DNA of 64,000 nt, taken from positions 1-64,000 of the forward strand of contig NZ_PQSQ01000019.1 of the NCBI RefSeq assembly GCF_002920575.1. Reading direction: 5' to 3'. Below the pieces are notes generated by a model. The model worked only from the letters and a program-made list of their open reading frames with translations. It was not told the origin of the DNA and ran no database searches. The position numbers and the translations under genes were made by a program. The stretch comes from Streptomyces sp. Ru73. GTDB taxonomy: Bacteria; Actinomycetota; Actinomycetes; Streptomycetales; Streptomycetaceae. Below are positions 34,189 to 42,993 of the stretch, piece by piece (position 1 is the first letter of the stretch; each line of letters starts with the position of its first letter).

Positions 34189-35841
34189 TCAGCGCGCGGG
34201 CGCCACCGTGGCGGCCCGTGCCTTGAAGTCCGGCCAGGACAGCTGCGGCTTCCGCGGGTCCCAGACCTTCTGGGCGAGCGCGGCGAGCGGCATCCGGATG
34301 CCGCGGGCGACCTGGTCGGCGGTCTGGGCCTGGGCGAGGTCGCACCAGACGCCGAGCCGGGCGCCGGGCACCCGGTCGGGCCCGGCGAGCGAGGCGGGCA
34401 CGGGCTTGGTGCCGCGCAGCACCGCCGGGGTCCACTCCTTGTAGATCCGCTCGCCGGTCGGGTACGTGAAGTCGTTCGGCTGGCCGAGCACGTAGTAGAG
34501 GTACTCGTCGTTGAGGTTCACGACCTTGCGTCCCTCCTCGAGGAACGCGGCCGGGTCGTTCGCGCCGATCTCCTTGCCGGTCCAGTACGCCACCGTGCGG
34601 TCCTTGGCCGGGGTGGTCACCTTGCTGTCGTGGAAGCCGTCGTTCCACGCCTCGATCTGCCGCACGCCCGCCTTGCGCAGGGTCTTCTCGCGGTCGTTGA
34701 GCCAGCCGGTCGTCAGGTCCTCCACGGTCGCCTTCGCGCCGTACTTCTTCGTGGCGGCGCGGGCGAGCTGCGGGTAGGTGGTGCCGGGCGACTTCACGGT
34801 GAGGGCGCGGTACTCGTCGCCGCCCAGGTGCCAGTGCGGTCCGGGCACGCCCTCCTCGGCGAACAGCTTCGCGTACTCCCGCATCAGGTCGTCGACGATC
34901 CGGGCGGCCTCCGGCTCGGAGATGTCGATGGCGCCGCGCTGGGCGGTGCCGGCGGCGCTGCGCAGCTGGAGCGAGGGGTGCTTGTCGATCACCGCGCCGA
35001 GGTGGCCGGGCGAGTCCAGCTCGGGGATGACGGTGATGTGCAGCTCGCGGGCGAGCCGTACCAGGTGGCGGACCTGGTCCTTGGTCAGGTGGTCCTTGGA
35101 GACGATCTCCGGGTGGCTGGCGCTCTCGATGCGGAACGCCTGGTCGTCGGAGAAGTGCAGCTGCAGCTGGTTGAGCTTGAGGTCGGCCATCTCGCGGATG
35201 CGCTTCTCCAGCCAGTCGGCGGTGAAGTGCTTGCGCGCCGTGTCCACGAGCAGGCCGCGCTGGGCACGGTCGGGCCGGTCCTCGATGGTGCCCTCGGGGA
35301 CGCCCTTGGTGGCGCGTACGGACTGCAGGACCGTGCGGGTGGCGTTGAAGACGCCGGTGTCGGTGGGCGCGGTCAGGGTGAGCCGGGTGTCCCTGGCGAT
35401 GATCGTGTACGCCTCGTCGGCGGTGCTCGCGGGGGCCGCGTTGTTCTGTCCGGCGGCCTTGCCCTTGCCGGAGATCTCCAGCTCGATGTCGCCGGGCCGG
35501 GCGTCGTCCCGCCAGGACAGCCGCAGGCCGCCCAGCTCGGCGGCGAGCCGGCGGGCCTCGTCGGCGAGCGGACTGTCCTGGCCGGCGGGGACGACGACGC
35601 GGGCGTTCTTCGAGACCCGCCAGCCGCGCCCGTCGGCCGCCTTGAAGGAGCGGACGGCGGGGACGGTGCGCGGTGTCCCCTTGACCGGGGCCCAGCGTGG
35701 CGTGGGCGCGGCCGAGGACGCGGCGGACGTGGGCGACTTCGAATCCTGGCTGCCGCTGCCGCCGCGCTGTCCGGAGTCGGAGCAGCCGGTGATGGTCACA
35801 GCGGAGGCGGCCAGGGCCACCCATGCCGTCAACTTCCTCAT
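34189..35841 (-). CDS. Beta-N-acetylhexosaminidase lipoprotein (GH20)
   Basis: 550 aa. The signal peptide lipobox is TITGC (Cys20), followed by a Ser/Gly-rich spacer. A GH20b-like domain lies at about 60-185, and the catalytic barrel at about 190-530. The catalytic Asp-Glu pair is D342-E343 in HLGGDEY, and LHFSDDQAFRIES is a typical substrate strand. It releases terminal GlcNAc from chitin or peptidoglycan fragments outside the cell. No DasR-type palindrome was seen upstream. The gene ends 117 bp before the frameshifted gene on the same strand. Confidence 0.93.
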   Translation of the reverse strand: MRKLTAWVALAASAVTITGCSDSGQRGGSGSQDSKSPTSAASSAAPTPRWAPVKGTPRTVPAVRSFKAADGRGWRVSKNARVVVPAGQDSPLADEARRLAAELGGLRLSWRDDARPGDIELEISGKGKAAGQNNAAPASTADEAYTIIARDTRLTLTAPTDTGVFNATRTVLQSVRATKGVPEGTIEDRPDRAQRGLLVDTARKHFTADWLEKRIREMADLKLNQLQLHFSDDQAFRIESASHPEIVSKDHLTKDQVRHLVRLARELHITVIPELDSPGHLGAVIDKHPSLQLRSAAGTAQRGAIDISEPEAARIVDDLMREYAKLFAEEGVPGPHWHLGGDEYRALTVKSPGTTYPQLARAATKKYGAKATVEDLTTGWLNDREKTLRKAGVRQIEAWNDGFHDSKVTTPAKDRTVAYWTGKEIGANDPAAFLEEGRKVVNLNDEYLYYVLGQPNDFTYPTGERIYKEWTPAVLRGTKPVPASLAGPDRVPGARLGVWCDLAQAQTADQVARGIRMPLAALAQKVWDPRKPQLSWPDFKARAATVAPAR

Positions 35842-36182
35842 CTACGCAAACCTCCCTTTCCAGGGCGAAGTATTGCCAGCCAGAGAAACGTCACGTCCAC
35901 TACGCGCGCGAAAGCTCTCTCATCCGGGTGAAATTCGCGCATCCGTCGGACAAGGTCCGTCTCGCGTCGTTACGGTGACGACTCACCCGAACTCCACCCC
36001 CAGAAGCACCGTCAGTCTCTCGTTCCCCAGGGATCTCGCCACCCCCGGCGTGGCGTTCCCGGCGCGACGCGCCGCCCTGACCGCCCGAGGAGATCGCCCT
36101 GTCCGACGAGTCCCCGGCCCGGCCCGGCACCCTGCCCGCTCCCCGGTCCGGCATACCCTCGCAGACGTGCCGGCCGCCGCGG
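35842..36182. other. Gene-free 341-bp divergent region
   Basis: It lies between the leftward hexosaminidase and the rightward UraD-like gene. AT-richer patches near 35850-35960 are likely to hold the hexosaminidase promoter. I see no ORF with a ribosome-binding site, no operator palindrome of note and no RNA gene. Confidence 0.5.
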
Positions 36183-36677
36183 GTGGCACCGGACGGCGCG
36201 CCGGGGCTCGACCGCTTGAATTCGGCCGACGCCGGAGCCGCCGAGACCGCGCTGCTGGCCTGCTGCGGCAGCCGCCGCTGGGCCCGCAGGCTCGCCGCGC
36301 ACCGCCCGTATCCCGACCTGGACGCACTGCTCGCCGCCGCCGACGAGGCCAGCTACGACCTCAGCCCCGAGGACCTCACCGAAGCCCTCGCCGAGGAGTC
36401 CGTCTCGCCGCAGCCGCTCGCGGGCGCCCGCGGCCGCGGCACCCTCGCGGCCCACACCGCGCTGCGCGCCGCGCACGCCGAGTACGAGCGCCGGTTCCGC
36501 CATGTCTTCGTGATCTGCCTGGACGGGCTGCGCGAGGACGAGCTGCTGGACCACGTGCTGAGCGGCATCCGGGACCGGCTGGCGCACGAGCCGGAGGAGG
36601 AGCGGGCCGTCGTGGCCGAGGAGCTGCGCCGGATCGCCCGGGGGCGCCTCGCCCATCTTGTGGGCCATCGTCCGTGA
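36183..36677 (+). CDS. UraD-like (OHCU decarboxylase family) protein lacking the catalytic His-Pro motif
   Basis: 164 aa from a GTG at 36183 (start uncertain). The family pattern is recognisable: an LN..DA N-terminus, HRPYPDLDALLAAAD near 40, YERRFRHVFVICLDG near 100, and EEERAVVAEELRRIARGRL at the end. In active 2-oxo-4-hydroxy-4-carboxy-5-ureidoimidazoline decarboxylases a HP.(L/I)G motif and an S..EQ motif lie between these blocks. Here those places read EALAEESVSP and GARGRGTLAA. The protein therefore looks like a non-catalytic relative. It precedes sdhC by 180 bp, with no other purine-degradation genes nearby. Confidence 0.6.
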   Translation: MAPDGAPGLDRLNSADAGAAETALLACCGSRRWARRLAAHRPYPDLDALLAAADEASYDLSPEDLTEALAEESVSPQPLAGARGRGTLAAHTALRAAHAEYERRFRHVFVICLDGLREDELLDHVLSGIRDRLAHEPEEERAVVAEELRRIARGRLAHLVGHRP

Positions 36678-36765
36678 TGGACTGTTTCCTCCCTGTCCGA
36701 TAGCCCGTCCGTGCTTGTTTGATCACACCTGAGGACCCCGGCGCGAGTAACCGACAAGTCGTCGC

Positions 36766-36771
36766 TACGAT
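36766..36771 (+). promoter_or_regulatory. Candidate -10 of the sdh operon
   Basis: TACGAT lies 87 bp before the sdhC GTG and would give a leader of about 80 nt. The -35 region is poor. This is the best promoter-like element between the UraD-like gene and sdhC. Confidence 0.35.
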
Positions 36772-36857
36772 GGCCAGGGCCGGTGGACCGTACCCGGCCG
36801 GGCCAGACCGACAGTGAAGCCGGCAGGCCCCAGTCCCCGCTCCCGGAGGGTTTTTCC

Positions 36858-37238
36858 GTGCCGGCTGGAACGCTGTATCGCGGCCGGGAAGGTATGTGGT
36901 CCTGGGTGGCTCACCGAGTCACCGGCGTCCTCATTTTCTTCTTCCTGTTCGTGCACGTGCTCGACACCGCTCTCGTTCGCGTCTCCCCCGAGGCTTATGA
37001 CGACGTCGTCGCCACGTACAAGACGCCCCTCGTCAACGTGATGGAGTACGGCCTGGTGGCCGCCATCCTCTTCCACGCACTCAACGGCCTGCGCGTCGTC
37101 GCCGTGGACTTCTGGTCGAAGGGCACCAAGTACCAGAAGCAGCTGCTGTGGACCGTTGTCGGTGTCTGGCTGGTCCTGATGGCCGGCGCCTTCTACCCCG
37201 TGCTGCAGCACACCCTGCGCACGCTGTTCGGGAGCTGA
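36858..37238 (+). CDS. sdhC: Succinate dehydrogenase cytochrome b556 subunit
   Basis: 126 aa from the GTG at 36858, with GGAGGG eight bases upstream; a GTG at 36783 would add a hydrophilic 25-residue leader with no homologs that I recall. It has three TM segments. A His in MWSWVAHRVTG and others in FVHVLD and LFHALNGLR are candidate haem/quinone ligands. It is the membrane anchor of complex II and first of sdhCDAB. Confidence 0.95.
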   Translation: MPAGTLYRGREGMWSWVAHRVTGVLIFFFLFVHVLDTALVRVSPEAYDDVVATYKTPLVNVMEYGLVAAILFHALNGLRVVAVDFWSKGTKYQKQLLWTVVGVWLVLMAGAFYPVLQHTLRTLFGS

Positions 37239-37247
37239 TGAAGCGCG

Positions 37248-37718
37248 ATGTCCTCTGCTGAGACGACTCCTGTGAACGACTCCGTGTCCCTGTACGACGT
37301 GGACAACCCGGCTCCCGTCATCGAGCCGCCCCGCGCCCGTACCAAGAAGACCCCGCGGTCGACCCGGACCAACTTCGAGCTGTACGGCTGGCTCTTCATG
37401 CGGCTGTCCGGCATCGTGCTCGTCGTCCTGGTCCTCGGTCACCTGCTGCTCCAGCTGGTGCTGGACGGCGGCGTGAGCAAGATCGGCTTCGCCTTCGTGG
37501 CCGGTCGCTGGGCCTCGCCGTTCTGGCAGGCCTGGGACCTGATCATGCTGTGGCTCGCGATGCTGCACGGCGCCAACGGCCTGCGCACGGTCATCAACGA
37601 CTACGCGCAGCGGGACAACACCCGCTTCTGGCTGAAGATGCTGCTGTACGCCGCCACGGTGTTCACCGTCCTTCTGGGCACGCTGGTGATCTTCACCTTC
37701 GACCCGAACATCCGCTAA
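37248..37718 (+). CDS. sdhD: Succinate dehydrogenase hydrophobic membrane anchor
   Basis: 156 aa. A 45-residue charged N-terminal extension precedes three TM segments ([53 protein letters not shown]). His residues in GHLLLQ and LHGANG fit haem/quinone binding. It starts 9 nt after sdhC and belongs to the same operon. Confidence 0.93.
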   Translation: MSSAETTPVNDSVSLYDVDNPAPVIEPPRARTKKTPRSTRTNFELYGWLFMRLSGIVLVVLVLGHLLLQLVLDGGVSKIGFAFVAGRWASPFWQAWDLIMLWLAMLHGANGLRTVINDYAQRDNTRFWLKMLLYAATVFTVLLGTLVIFTFDPNIR

Positions 37719-37738
37719 AGCCGGGGCTGACTGGAACA

Positions 37739-39493
37739 ATGAAGATCCACAAGTACGACACCGTCATCGTCGGCGCGGGTGGCGCCGGCATGCGCGCCGC
37801 CATCGAGGCGACGAAGCGCAGCCGCACCGCCGTCCTGACGAAGCTCTACCCCACCCGCTCCCACACCGGCGCGGCGCAGGGCGGCATGGCCGCCGCCCTC
37901 GCCAACGTCGAGGAGGACAACTGGGAGTGGCACACCTTCGACACGATCAAGGGCGGCGACTACCTGGTCGACCAGGACGCCGCCGAGATCCTCGCGAAGG
38001 AGGCCATCGACTCCGTCCTCGACCTGGAGAAGATGGGCCTGCCGTTCAACCGCACCCCGAACGGCACGATCGACCAGCGCCGCTTCGGCGGTCACTCCCG
38101 TAACCACGGTGAGGCCCCGGTCCGCCGGTCCTGCTACGCCTCGGACCGCACCGGCCACATGATCCTCCAGACGCTGTACCAGAACTGCGTCAAGGAGGGC
38201 GTGGAGTTCTTCAACGAGTTCTACGTCCTGGATCTGCTGCTCAACGAGGTCGACGGGGTCCGGAAGTCCGCCGGTGTCGTCGCCTACGAGCTGGCGACCG
38301 GCGAGATCCACGTCTTCCAGGCGAAGTCGATCATCTTCGCGTCCGGCGGCACCGGCAAGTTCTTCAAGGTGACCTCCAACGCGCACACCCTGACCGGTGA
38401 CGGCCAGGCCGCCGCCTGGCGCCGCGGGCTGCCGCTGGAGGACATGGAGTTCTTCCAGTTCCACCCGACCGGCATCTGGCGGATGGGCATCCTGCTGACG
38501 GAGGGCGCCCGTGGTGAGGGCGGCATCCTCCGCAACAAGGACGGCGAGCGCTTCATGGAGAAGTACGCGCCGGTCATGAAGGACCTCGCCTCGCGTGACG
38601 TCGTCTCGCGCTCCATCTACACGGAGATCCGCGAGGGCCGTGGCTGCGGTCCCGAGGGCGACCACGTCTACCTCGACCTCACCCACCTGCCGCCGGAGCA
38701 GCTGGACGCCAAGCTGCCCGACATCACCGAGTTCGCGCGGACCTACCTCGGCATCGAGCCCTACACGGACCCGATTCCGATCCAGCCGACCGCGCACTAC
38801 GCCATGGGCGGCATCCCGACCAACGTCGAGGGTGAGGTGCTGGCCGACAACACCACCGTCGTGCCGGGCCTGTACGCCGCCGGCGAGGTCGCCTGCGTCT
38901 CCGTGCACGGCGCCAACCGCCTGGGCACCAACTCGCTGCTCGACATCAACGTCTTCGGCCGCCGCGCGGGCATCGCCGCCGCGGAGTACGCCCACAAGAA
39001 CGAGTTCGTCGAGCTGCCCGAGGACCCGGCCAAGCAGGTCCAGGACCAGGTCGAGCGGCTGCGCAACTCCAACGGCACCGAGAGCGTCGTCAAGCTCCGC
39101 ACGGAGCTGCAGGAGTGCATGGACGCCAACGTGATGGTGTTCCGCACCGAGCAGACGATCAAGACCGCGGTCGAGAAGATCGGCGAGCTGCGCGAGCGCT
39201 ACATGAACGTGTCCATCCAGGACAAGGGCAAGCGCTTCAACACCGACCTGCTGGAGGCCATCGAGCTGGGCAACCTGCTCGACCTGGCCGAGGTCATGGC
39301 GGTCTCCGCGCTGGCCCGCAAGGAGTCCCGCGGCGGTCACTACCGCGAGGACTACCCGAACCGCGACGACGTCAACTTCATGCGGCACACCATGGCGTAC
39401 CGCGAGGTCGGCGCTGACGGCAAGGAGTCGATCCGTCTCGACTACAAGCCGGTCGTCCAGACCCGCTACCAGCCGATGGAGCGTAAGTACTGA
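37739..39493 (+). CDS. sdhA: Succinate dehydrogenase flavoprotein subunit
   Basis: 584 aa. The FAD-binding [16 protein letters not shown] is at residues 10-25. SHTGAAQGG (about 41-49) contains the His that covalently binds FAD. Downstream lie FHPTGIW, the HRTGE-like active-site region and the capping domain. It oxidises succinate to fumarate in the TCA cycle at the inner face of the membrane. The stop overlaps the sdhB start (TGATG). Confidence 0.97.
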   Translation: MKIHKYDTVIVGAGGAGMRAAIEATKRSRTAVLTKLYPTRSHTGAAQGGMAAALANVEEDNWEWHTFDTIKGGDYLVDQDAAEILAKEAIDSVLDLEKMGLPFNRTPNGTIDQRRFGGHSRNHGEAPVRRSCYASDRTGHMILQTLYQNCVKEGVEFFNEFYVLDLLLNEVDGVRKSAGVVAYELATGEIHVFQAKSIIFASGGTGKFFKVTSNAHTLTGDGQAAAWRRGLPLEDMEFFQFHPTGIWRMGILLTEGARGEGGILRNKDGERFMEKYAPVMKDLASRDVVSRSIYTEIREGRGCGPEGDHVYLDLTHLPPEQLDAKLPDITEFARTYLGIEPYTDPIPIQPTAHYAMGGIPTNVEGEVLADNTTVVPGLYAAGEVACVSVHGANRLGTNSLLDINVFGRRAGIAAAEYAHKNEFVELPEDPAKQVQDQVERLRNSNGTESVVKLRTELQECMDANVMVFRTEQTIKTAVEKIGELRERYMNVSIQDKGKRFNTDLLEAIELGNLLDLAEVMAVSALARKESRGGHYREDYPNRDDVNFMRHTMAYREVGADGKESIRLDYKPVVQTRYQPMERKY

Positions 39494-40269
39494 TGAGCAC
39501 CCCCACGCTTGACAAGCACTCGGCGGCGCTGGACGCGGCCGAGAGCACCGCACTCCAGAAGATCACTGTGACCTTCCGGATCCGCCGGTTCAACCCGGAG
39601 GTCTCGGCGGACGCGTCGTGGCAGGACTTCCAGCTGGAGCTGGACCCCAAGGAGCGCGTGCTCGACGGTCTGCACAAGATCAAGTGGGAGCAGGACGGCA
39701 CGCTGACCTTCCGCCGCTCCTGCGCGCACGGCATCTGCGGCTCCGACGCCATGCGGATCAACGGCAAGAACCGGCTCGCCTGCAAGACGCTGATCAAGGA
39801 CATCAACCCTGAGAAGCCGATCACGATCGAGGCCATCAAGGGCCTGACGGTCCTCAAGGACCTGGTCGTGGACATGGAGCCGTTCTTCCAGGCGTACCGC
39901 GACGTGATGCCCTTCCTGATCACGAAGGACACCAACGAGCCGACGCGCGAGCGCCTGCAGTCCGCCGAGGACCGCGAGCGCTTCGACGACACCACCAAGT
40001 GCATCCTGTGCGCCGCGTGCACGTCCTCGTGCCCGGTGTTCTGGAACGACGGCCAGTACTTCGGCCCGGCGGCGATCGTCAACGCGCACCGCTTCATCTT
40101 CGACTCGCGTGACGAGGCGGGCGAGCAGCGCCTGGAGATCCTGAACGACAAGGACGGCGTCTGGCGCTGCCGTACGACCTTCAACTGCACCGACGCGTGC
40201 CCCCGTGGCATCGAGGTCACCAAGGCGATCCAGGAAGTGAAGCGCGCGCTGATCACGCGTCGCTTCTGA
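39493..40269 (+). CDS. sdhB: Succinate dehydrogenase iron-sulfur subunit
   Basis: 258 aa. The [2Fe-2S] ligands are in RRSCAHGICGSDAM and a later Cys (RLACKT). The [4Fe-4S] cluster is in CILCAACTSSCP, and the [3Fe-4S] cluster in NCTDACPRG. It carries electrons from SdhA to the SdhCD quinone site. It is translationally coupled to sdhA and is the last gene of the operon. Confidence 0.97.
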   Translation: MSTPTLDKHSAALDAAESTALQKITVTFRIRRFNPEVSADASWQDFQLELDPKERVLDGLHKIKWEQDGTLTFRRSCAHGICGSDAMRINGKNRLACKTLIKDINPEKPITIEAIKGLTVLKDLVVDMEPFFQAYRDVMPFLITKDTNEPTRERLQSAEDRERFDDTTKCILCAACTSSCPVFWNDGQYFGPAAIVNAHRFIFDSRDEAGEQRLEILNDKDGVWRCRTTFNCTDACPRGIEVTKAIQEVKRALITRRF

Positions 40270-40285
40270 TCCAGGTCCGCCTGCC

Positions 40286-40325
40286 GAGGGCCCCTGTCCG
40301 GAATTGGTTCCGGGCGGGGGCCTTC
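40286..40325 (+). terminator. Terminator of the sdh operon
   Basis: An 18-bp stem (40286-40303 with 40308-40325) closed by TTGG, with three G-U pairs and no mismatches, lies 17 nt after sdhB. Confidence 0.8.
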
Positions 40326-40364
40326 GCGTAGGTACGCCCGTCGTGCCGGGGAATGCTCTCCCGT

Positions 40365-41180
40365 ATGACGAACGACACCACCCCCCTCTCCCCGCACCGG
40401 CCCCTGCCCCCGCTCTCCGCCACCGTCACCGGTTCCGGCCCGGGCGTCGTCCTGGCCCACGGCGCCACCGGCAGCATCGACGACAACTACGCCCGGCTGT
40501 TACCGGCACTCGCCGCCTCCGGCCACACCGTGGTCGCGCCCGACTACCCCGGCTCGGGCCGCACCCCGCGCGCCTCCGGCCCGCTCACCCTGGATGCCCT
40601 CACCGACGCGGTGGTGGACGGCGCGGTGGCGGCCGGGCTGGAGACCTTCTCGGTCGTCGGGTACTCGCTCGGTGCCGCGGTCGCGGTGCGCGCCGCGACC
40701 CGCTATCCGCAGCGGGTCAGCGGGCTGGTCCTCACCGCGGGCCTGGCGGCGCCCGACCGCCGTACGGACCTCTGGCTGGCCCTGTGGCTGCGGCTGCTGG
40801 AGCAGGACGACTACGCGGGGCTGGCGCTGGCCCGCACGCTCAGCGGCTGGTCCCCCGGCCACCTCGACGAGCTGCCGGACCGTGACGTCGACACGCTGCT
40901 GGACCCCTGCCCCGAGCTGGTGCCGGCCGGTTCGGCGGACCAGGCGGCGCTGGTGCGGACCCTGGACACGCGGGCGGATCTGCCGCACGTCGCCGTCCCC
41001 ACCCTCGTCATCGCCACGCTCCACGACCAGCTGGTCGACCCCGCGCACTCCCGTTACCTCGCCGATCACATCCCCGGCGCGCGGTACGCCGGGCTCGCCG
41101 CCGGCCACGTGCCGATGCACGAGTGCCCCGAGGAGTGGGAGCGGCTGATCACCGACTTCCTCGCCGAACACGGTCTCTGA
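40365..41180 (+). CDS. Alpha/beta hydrolase with a TTA codon
   Basis: 271 aa from the ATG at 40365; an ATG at 40353 is in frame and possible. Catalytic triad candidates are Ser101 in GYSLG, an Asp in ATLHDQLVDP (about 221) and a His in AAGHVPMHE (about 249). The oxyanion segment is AHGATGS. Codon 46 is TTA (40500-40502), rare in Streptomyces and dependent on the bldA leucyl-tRNA. Expression is therefore expected to be late or developmental. The gene lies directly after the sdh terminator and before a TetR-regulated operon; substrate unknown. Confidence 0.9.
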   Translation: MTNDTTPLSPHRPLPPLSATVTGSGPGVVLAHGATGSIDDNYARLLPALAASGHTVVAPDYPGSGRTPRASGPLTLDALTDAVVDGAVAAGLETFSVVGYSLGAAVAVRAATRYPQRVSGLVLTAGLAAPDRRTDLWLALWLRLLEQDDYAGLALARTLSGWSPGHLDELPDRDVDTLLDPCPELVPAGSADQAALVRTLDTRADLPHVAVPTLVIATLHDQLVDPAHSRYLADHIPGARYAGLAAGHVPMHECPEEWERLITDFLAEHGL

Positions 41181-41200
41181 CGCCCCGCGGCGCGCCCGCA

Positions 41201-41258
41201 CTTGAACATGTTCAAGAACAGGTCTACGGTCAGCACAACGGGGATTTGAACACGTTCA
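41201..41258 (+). promoter_or_regulatory. Paired TGAAC-N2-GTTCA operators overlapping a promoter
   Basis: A perfect 16-bp palindrome, CTTGAACATGTTCAAG (41201-41216), and a second copy, TTGAACACGTTCAG (core 41247-41258), lie upstream of 41272, centres 44 bp apart. The first overlaps a plausible -35, TTGAAC (41202-41207), spaced 17 bp from TACGGT (41225-41230). Binding by the TetR encoded two genes downstream (42205) is inferred. Confidence 0.75.
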
Positions 41259-41271
41259 GAAAGGCCGTCCC

Positions 41272-41676
41272 ATGGACCTCACCGTCGTTGCCTACGCGGT
41301 CTACCTGCTGGTCAGCATCGCGCTGACCGTCTGGGTCGCCCGCACCCTCAGCCGGCACGGCCGGATCTTCCTGGCCGACGTGCTGCGCGGGAACGAGAAG
41401 CTCGCCGACGCCGTGAACCACCTGCTCGTCGTCGGCTTCTACCTGGTCAACCTGGGCTTCGTCGCGCTGTACCTGCGCGCTGCCGCCCCCGTCACGACCG
41501 CCCGCGCCCTCGTCGAGACACTGTCCGTGAAGCTCGGCGTGGTCCTGCTCGTGCTGGGCGTCCTGCACCTGGCCAACGTCTACGTCCTCGGCCGCATCCG
41601 CCGCCGCGGCGCCATGGACCGCGAGCCGCTGCCGCCGGTCGAGCCGCAGGGCTTCACCGCCCCGGCCGGAGCCTGA
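41272..41676 (+). CDS. Integral membrane protein of a TetR operon
   Basis: 134 aa with three TM segments: VVAYAVYLLVSIALTVWVA, LVVGFYLVNLGFVALYL and LGVVLLVLGVLHLANVYVL. The cytoplasmic loop SRHGRIFLADVLRGNEKLADAVNHL is well charged. I do not recognise a characterised family. It is first in the TetR-controlled operon with a DCC-type thiol protein and the regulator. Confidence 0.8.
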   Translation: MDLTVVAYAVYLLVSIALTVWVARTLSRHGRIFLADVLRGNEKLADAVNHLLVVGFYLVNLGFVALYLRAAAPVTTARALVETLSVKLGVVLLVLGVLHLANVYVLGRIRRRGAMDREPLPPVEPQGFTAPAGA

Positions 41677-41680
41677 GGCC

Positions 41681-42193
41681 ATGACGGCCACGGCGGCCAT
41701 GACAGCCACAGCGGCCACGGCGGCGCGGGCCGGGGCTCCGCTGCGGAGCATCACCGTGCTCCACGACCCGGACTGCCCGCTCTGCGCCTCCGTACGGGAC
41801 TGGCTGACCCGGCAGCGGCAGCTGGTCCCCCTGGTCCCGGTCCCGGCCGGCTCGGCCGAGGCCCGTCGCCGCTTCCCCGACCTGGACCATGCCGCCACCT
41901 GCCGCGAGATCACCTGCGTCGGCGACGGCGGCCAGGTCTACCGGGGCGCCGCCGCCTGGATCGTCTGCCTCTGGGCGCTGGCGGGCCACCGCGCGACGGC
42001 CCACCGCCTCGCCACCCCGGCGGGCGCCCCGCTGGCCAGGGCGGCGGTGCTGGCCGCTGCGAAGTACCGCGCCGCGCACCACCCCACCGGCCCCGCGCGG
42101 GAGCGGGCCGCAGGCTGGACGTACGACCGGGCACGGGGCTGGTCGTACGTCCCGGAGCGACGGGCCGACGGGAGCGCCGCGGTCCCCGGCTAA
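41681..42193 (+). CDS. DUF393/DCC-like thioredoxin-fold protein
   Basis: 170 aa. An Ala/Thr repeat leader (MTATAAMTATAATAA) precedes the core. VLHDPDCPLCASVRDWL (about residues 25-41) carries the CPLC dithiol typical of DCC/thiol-disulfide oxidoreductase-like proteins. Two further Cys lie in ATCREITC. It starts 4 nt after the membrane protein, so the pair probably works together in membrane-linked thiol chemistry. The ATGACGGCCACGGCGG repeat makes the exact start uncertain. Confidence 0.78.
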   Translation: MTATAAMTATAATAARAGAPLRSITVLHDPDCPLCASVRDWLTRQRQLVPLVPVPAGSAEARRRFPDLDHAATCREITCVGDGGQVYRGAAAWIVCLWALAGHRATAHRLATPAGAPLARAAVLAAAKYRAAHHPTGPARERAAGWTYDRARGWSYVPERRADGSAAVPG

Positions 42194-42204
42194 GGTCGGA
42201 CCCT

Positions 42205-42993
42205 GTGAGCGACGAGACGACCGGGGCGCCCCGGCCCGCGAAGGGCGAACAGACCCGCACCCGCATCCTCCAGGCCGCGATGGCCCTGTTCGAGGAGCGC
42301 GGGTACGACAGGACCACCATGCGGGCGATCGCCCAGGAGGCCGGGGTCTCGGTCGGCAACGCCTACTACTACTTCGCGTCCAAGGAACATCTGATCCAGG
42401 GGTTCTACGACCGGATCGCCGACGAGCACCGGGCGGCCGCCGCCGAGGTGCTCGCCACCGAGAAGGAGCTGTCGGCCCGTATCCGCGGGGTGCTGCTGAG
42501 CTGGCTGGACGTGGCGGCCCCGTACCACCGGTTCGCCGCCCAGTTCTTCAAGAACGCCGCCGACCCCGACAGCCCGCTCAGCCCCTTCTCCGACGCCTCC
42601 GAAGGCCCCCGCGAGGCCGCCATCGCCCTGCACCGCGAGGTCCTGGCGGGTGCGGACGTGAAGTCGGCGCCCGAGCTGGCCGACCAGCTCCCCCGGCTGC
42701 TCTGGCTCCAGCAGATGGGCCTGGTGCTGTACTGGGTGCACGACCGCTCCCCCGACTGCGCCCGCAGCCGCGCCCTGGTCACCCGCACGGCCCCGCTCGT
42801 CGCCCGGCTGATCGCCGCCTCCCGCTTCCGCGTGCTGCGCCCGCTGGTCCGCGAGCTGACGGAGCTGCTGAACGACTTCCTGGTACCGGGTCAGGCGTCC
42901 GGCCCGGAGCCGGCGTCCGAGTCCGCTCCGGCGTCCGGCTCGGCGTCCGTGTCCGACAGCTCATCGGCTCCCGGCCGGCCCCGGTCCGGGTAG
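42205..42993 (+). CDS. TetR-family regulator with low-complexity tail
   Basis: 262 aa. The HTH is at about 18-60 (MRAIAQEAGVSVGNAYYYFASKEHLI). The ligand domain runs to about residue 225 (LTELLNDFLV). The last 35 residues are a Ser/Pro/Ala/Gly tail built from GCGTCC-like hexamers. That tail overlaps the end of the opposite-strand gene by 103 bp. It follows the DCC-like gene by 11 nt. The two palindromes at 41201-41258 are its likely operators. Confidence 0.88.
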   Translation: MSDETTGAPRPAKGEQTRTRILQAAMALFEERGYDRTTMRAIAQEAGVSVGNAYYYFASKEHLIQGFYDRIADEHRAAAAEVLATEKELSARIRGVLLSWLDVAAPYHRFAAQFFKNAADPDSPLSPFSDASEGPREAAIALHREVLAGADVKSAPELADQLPRLLWLQQMGLVLYWVHDRSPDCARSRALVTRTAPLVARLIAASRFRVLRPLVRELTELLNDFLVPGQASGPEPASESAPASGSASVSDSSSAPGRPRSG

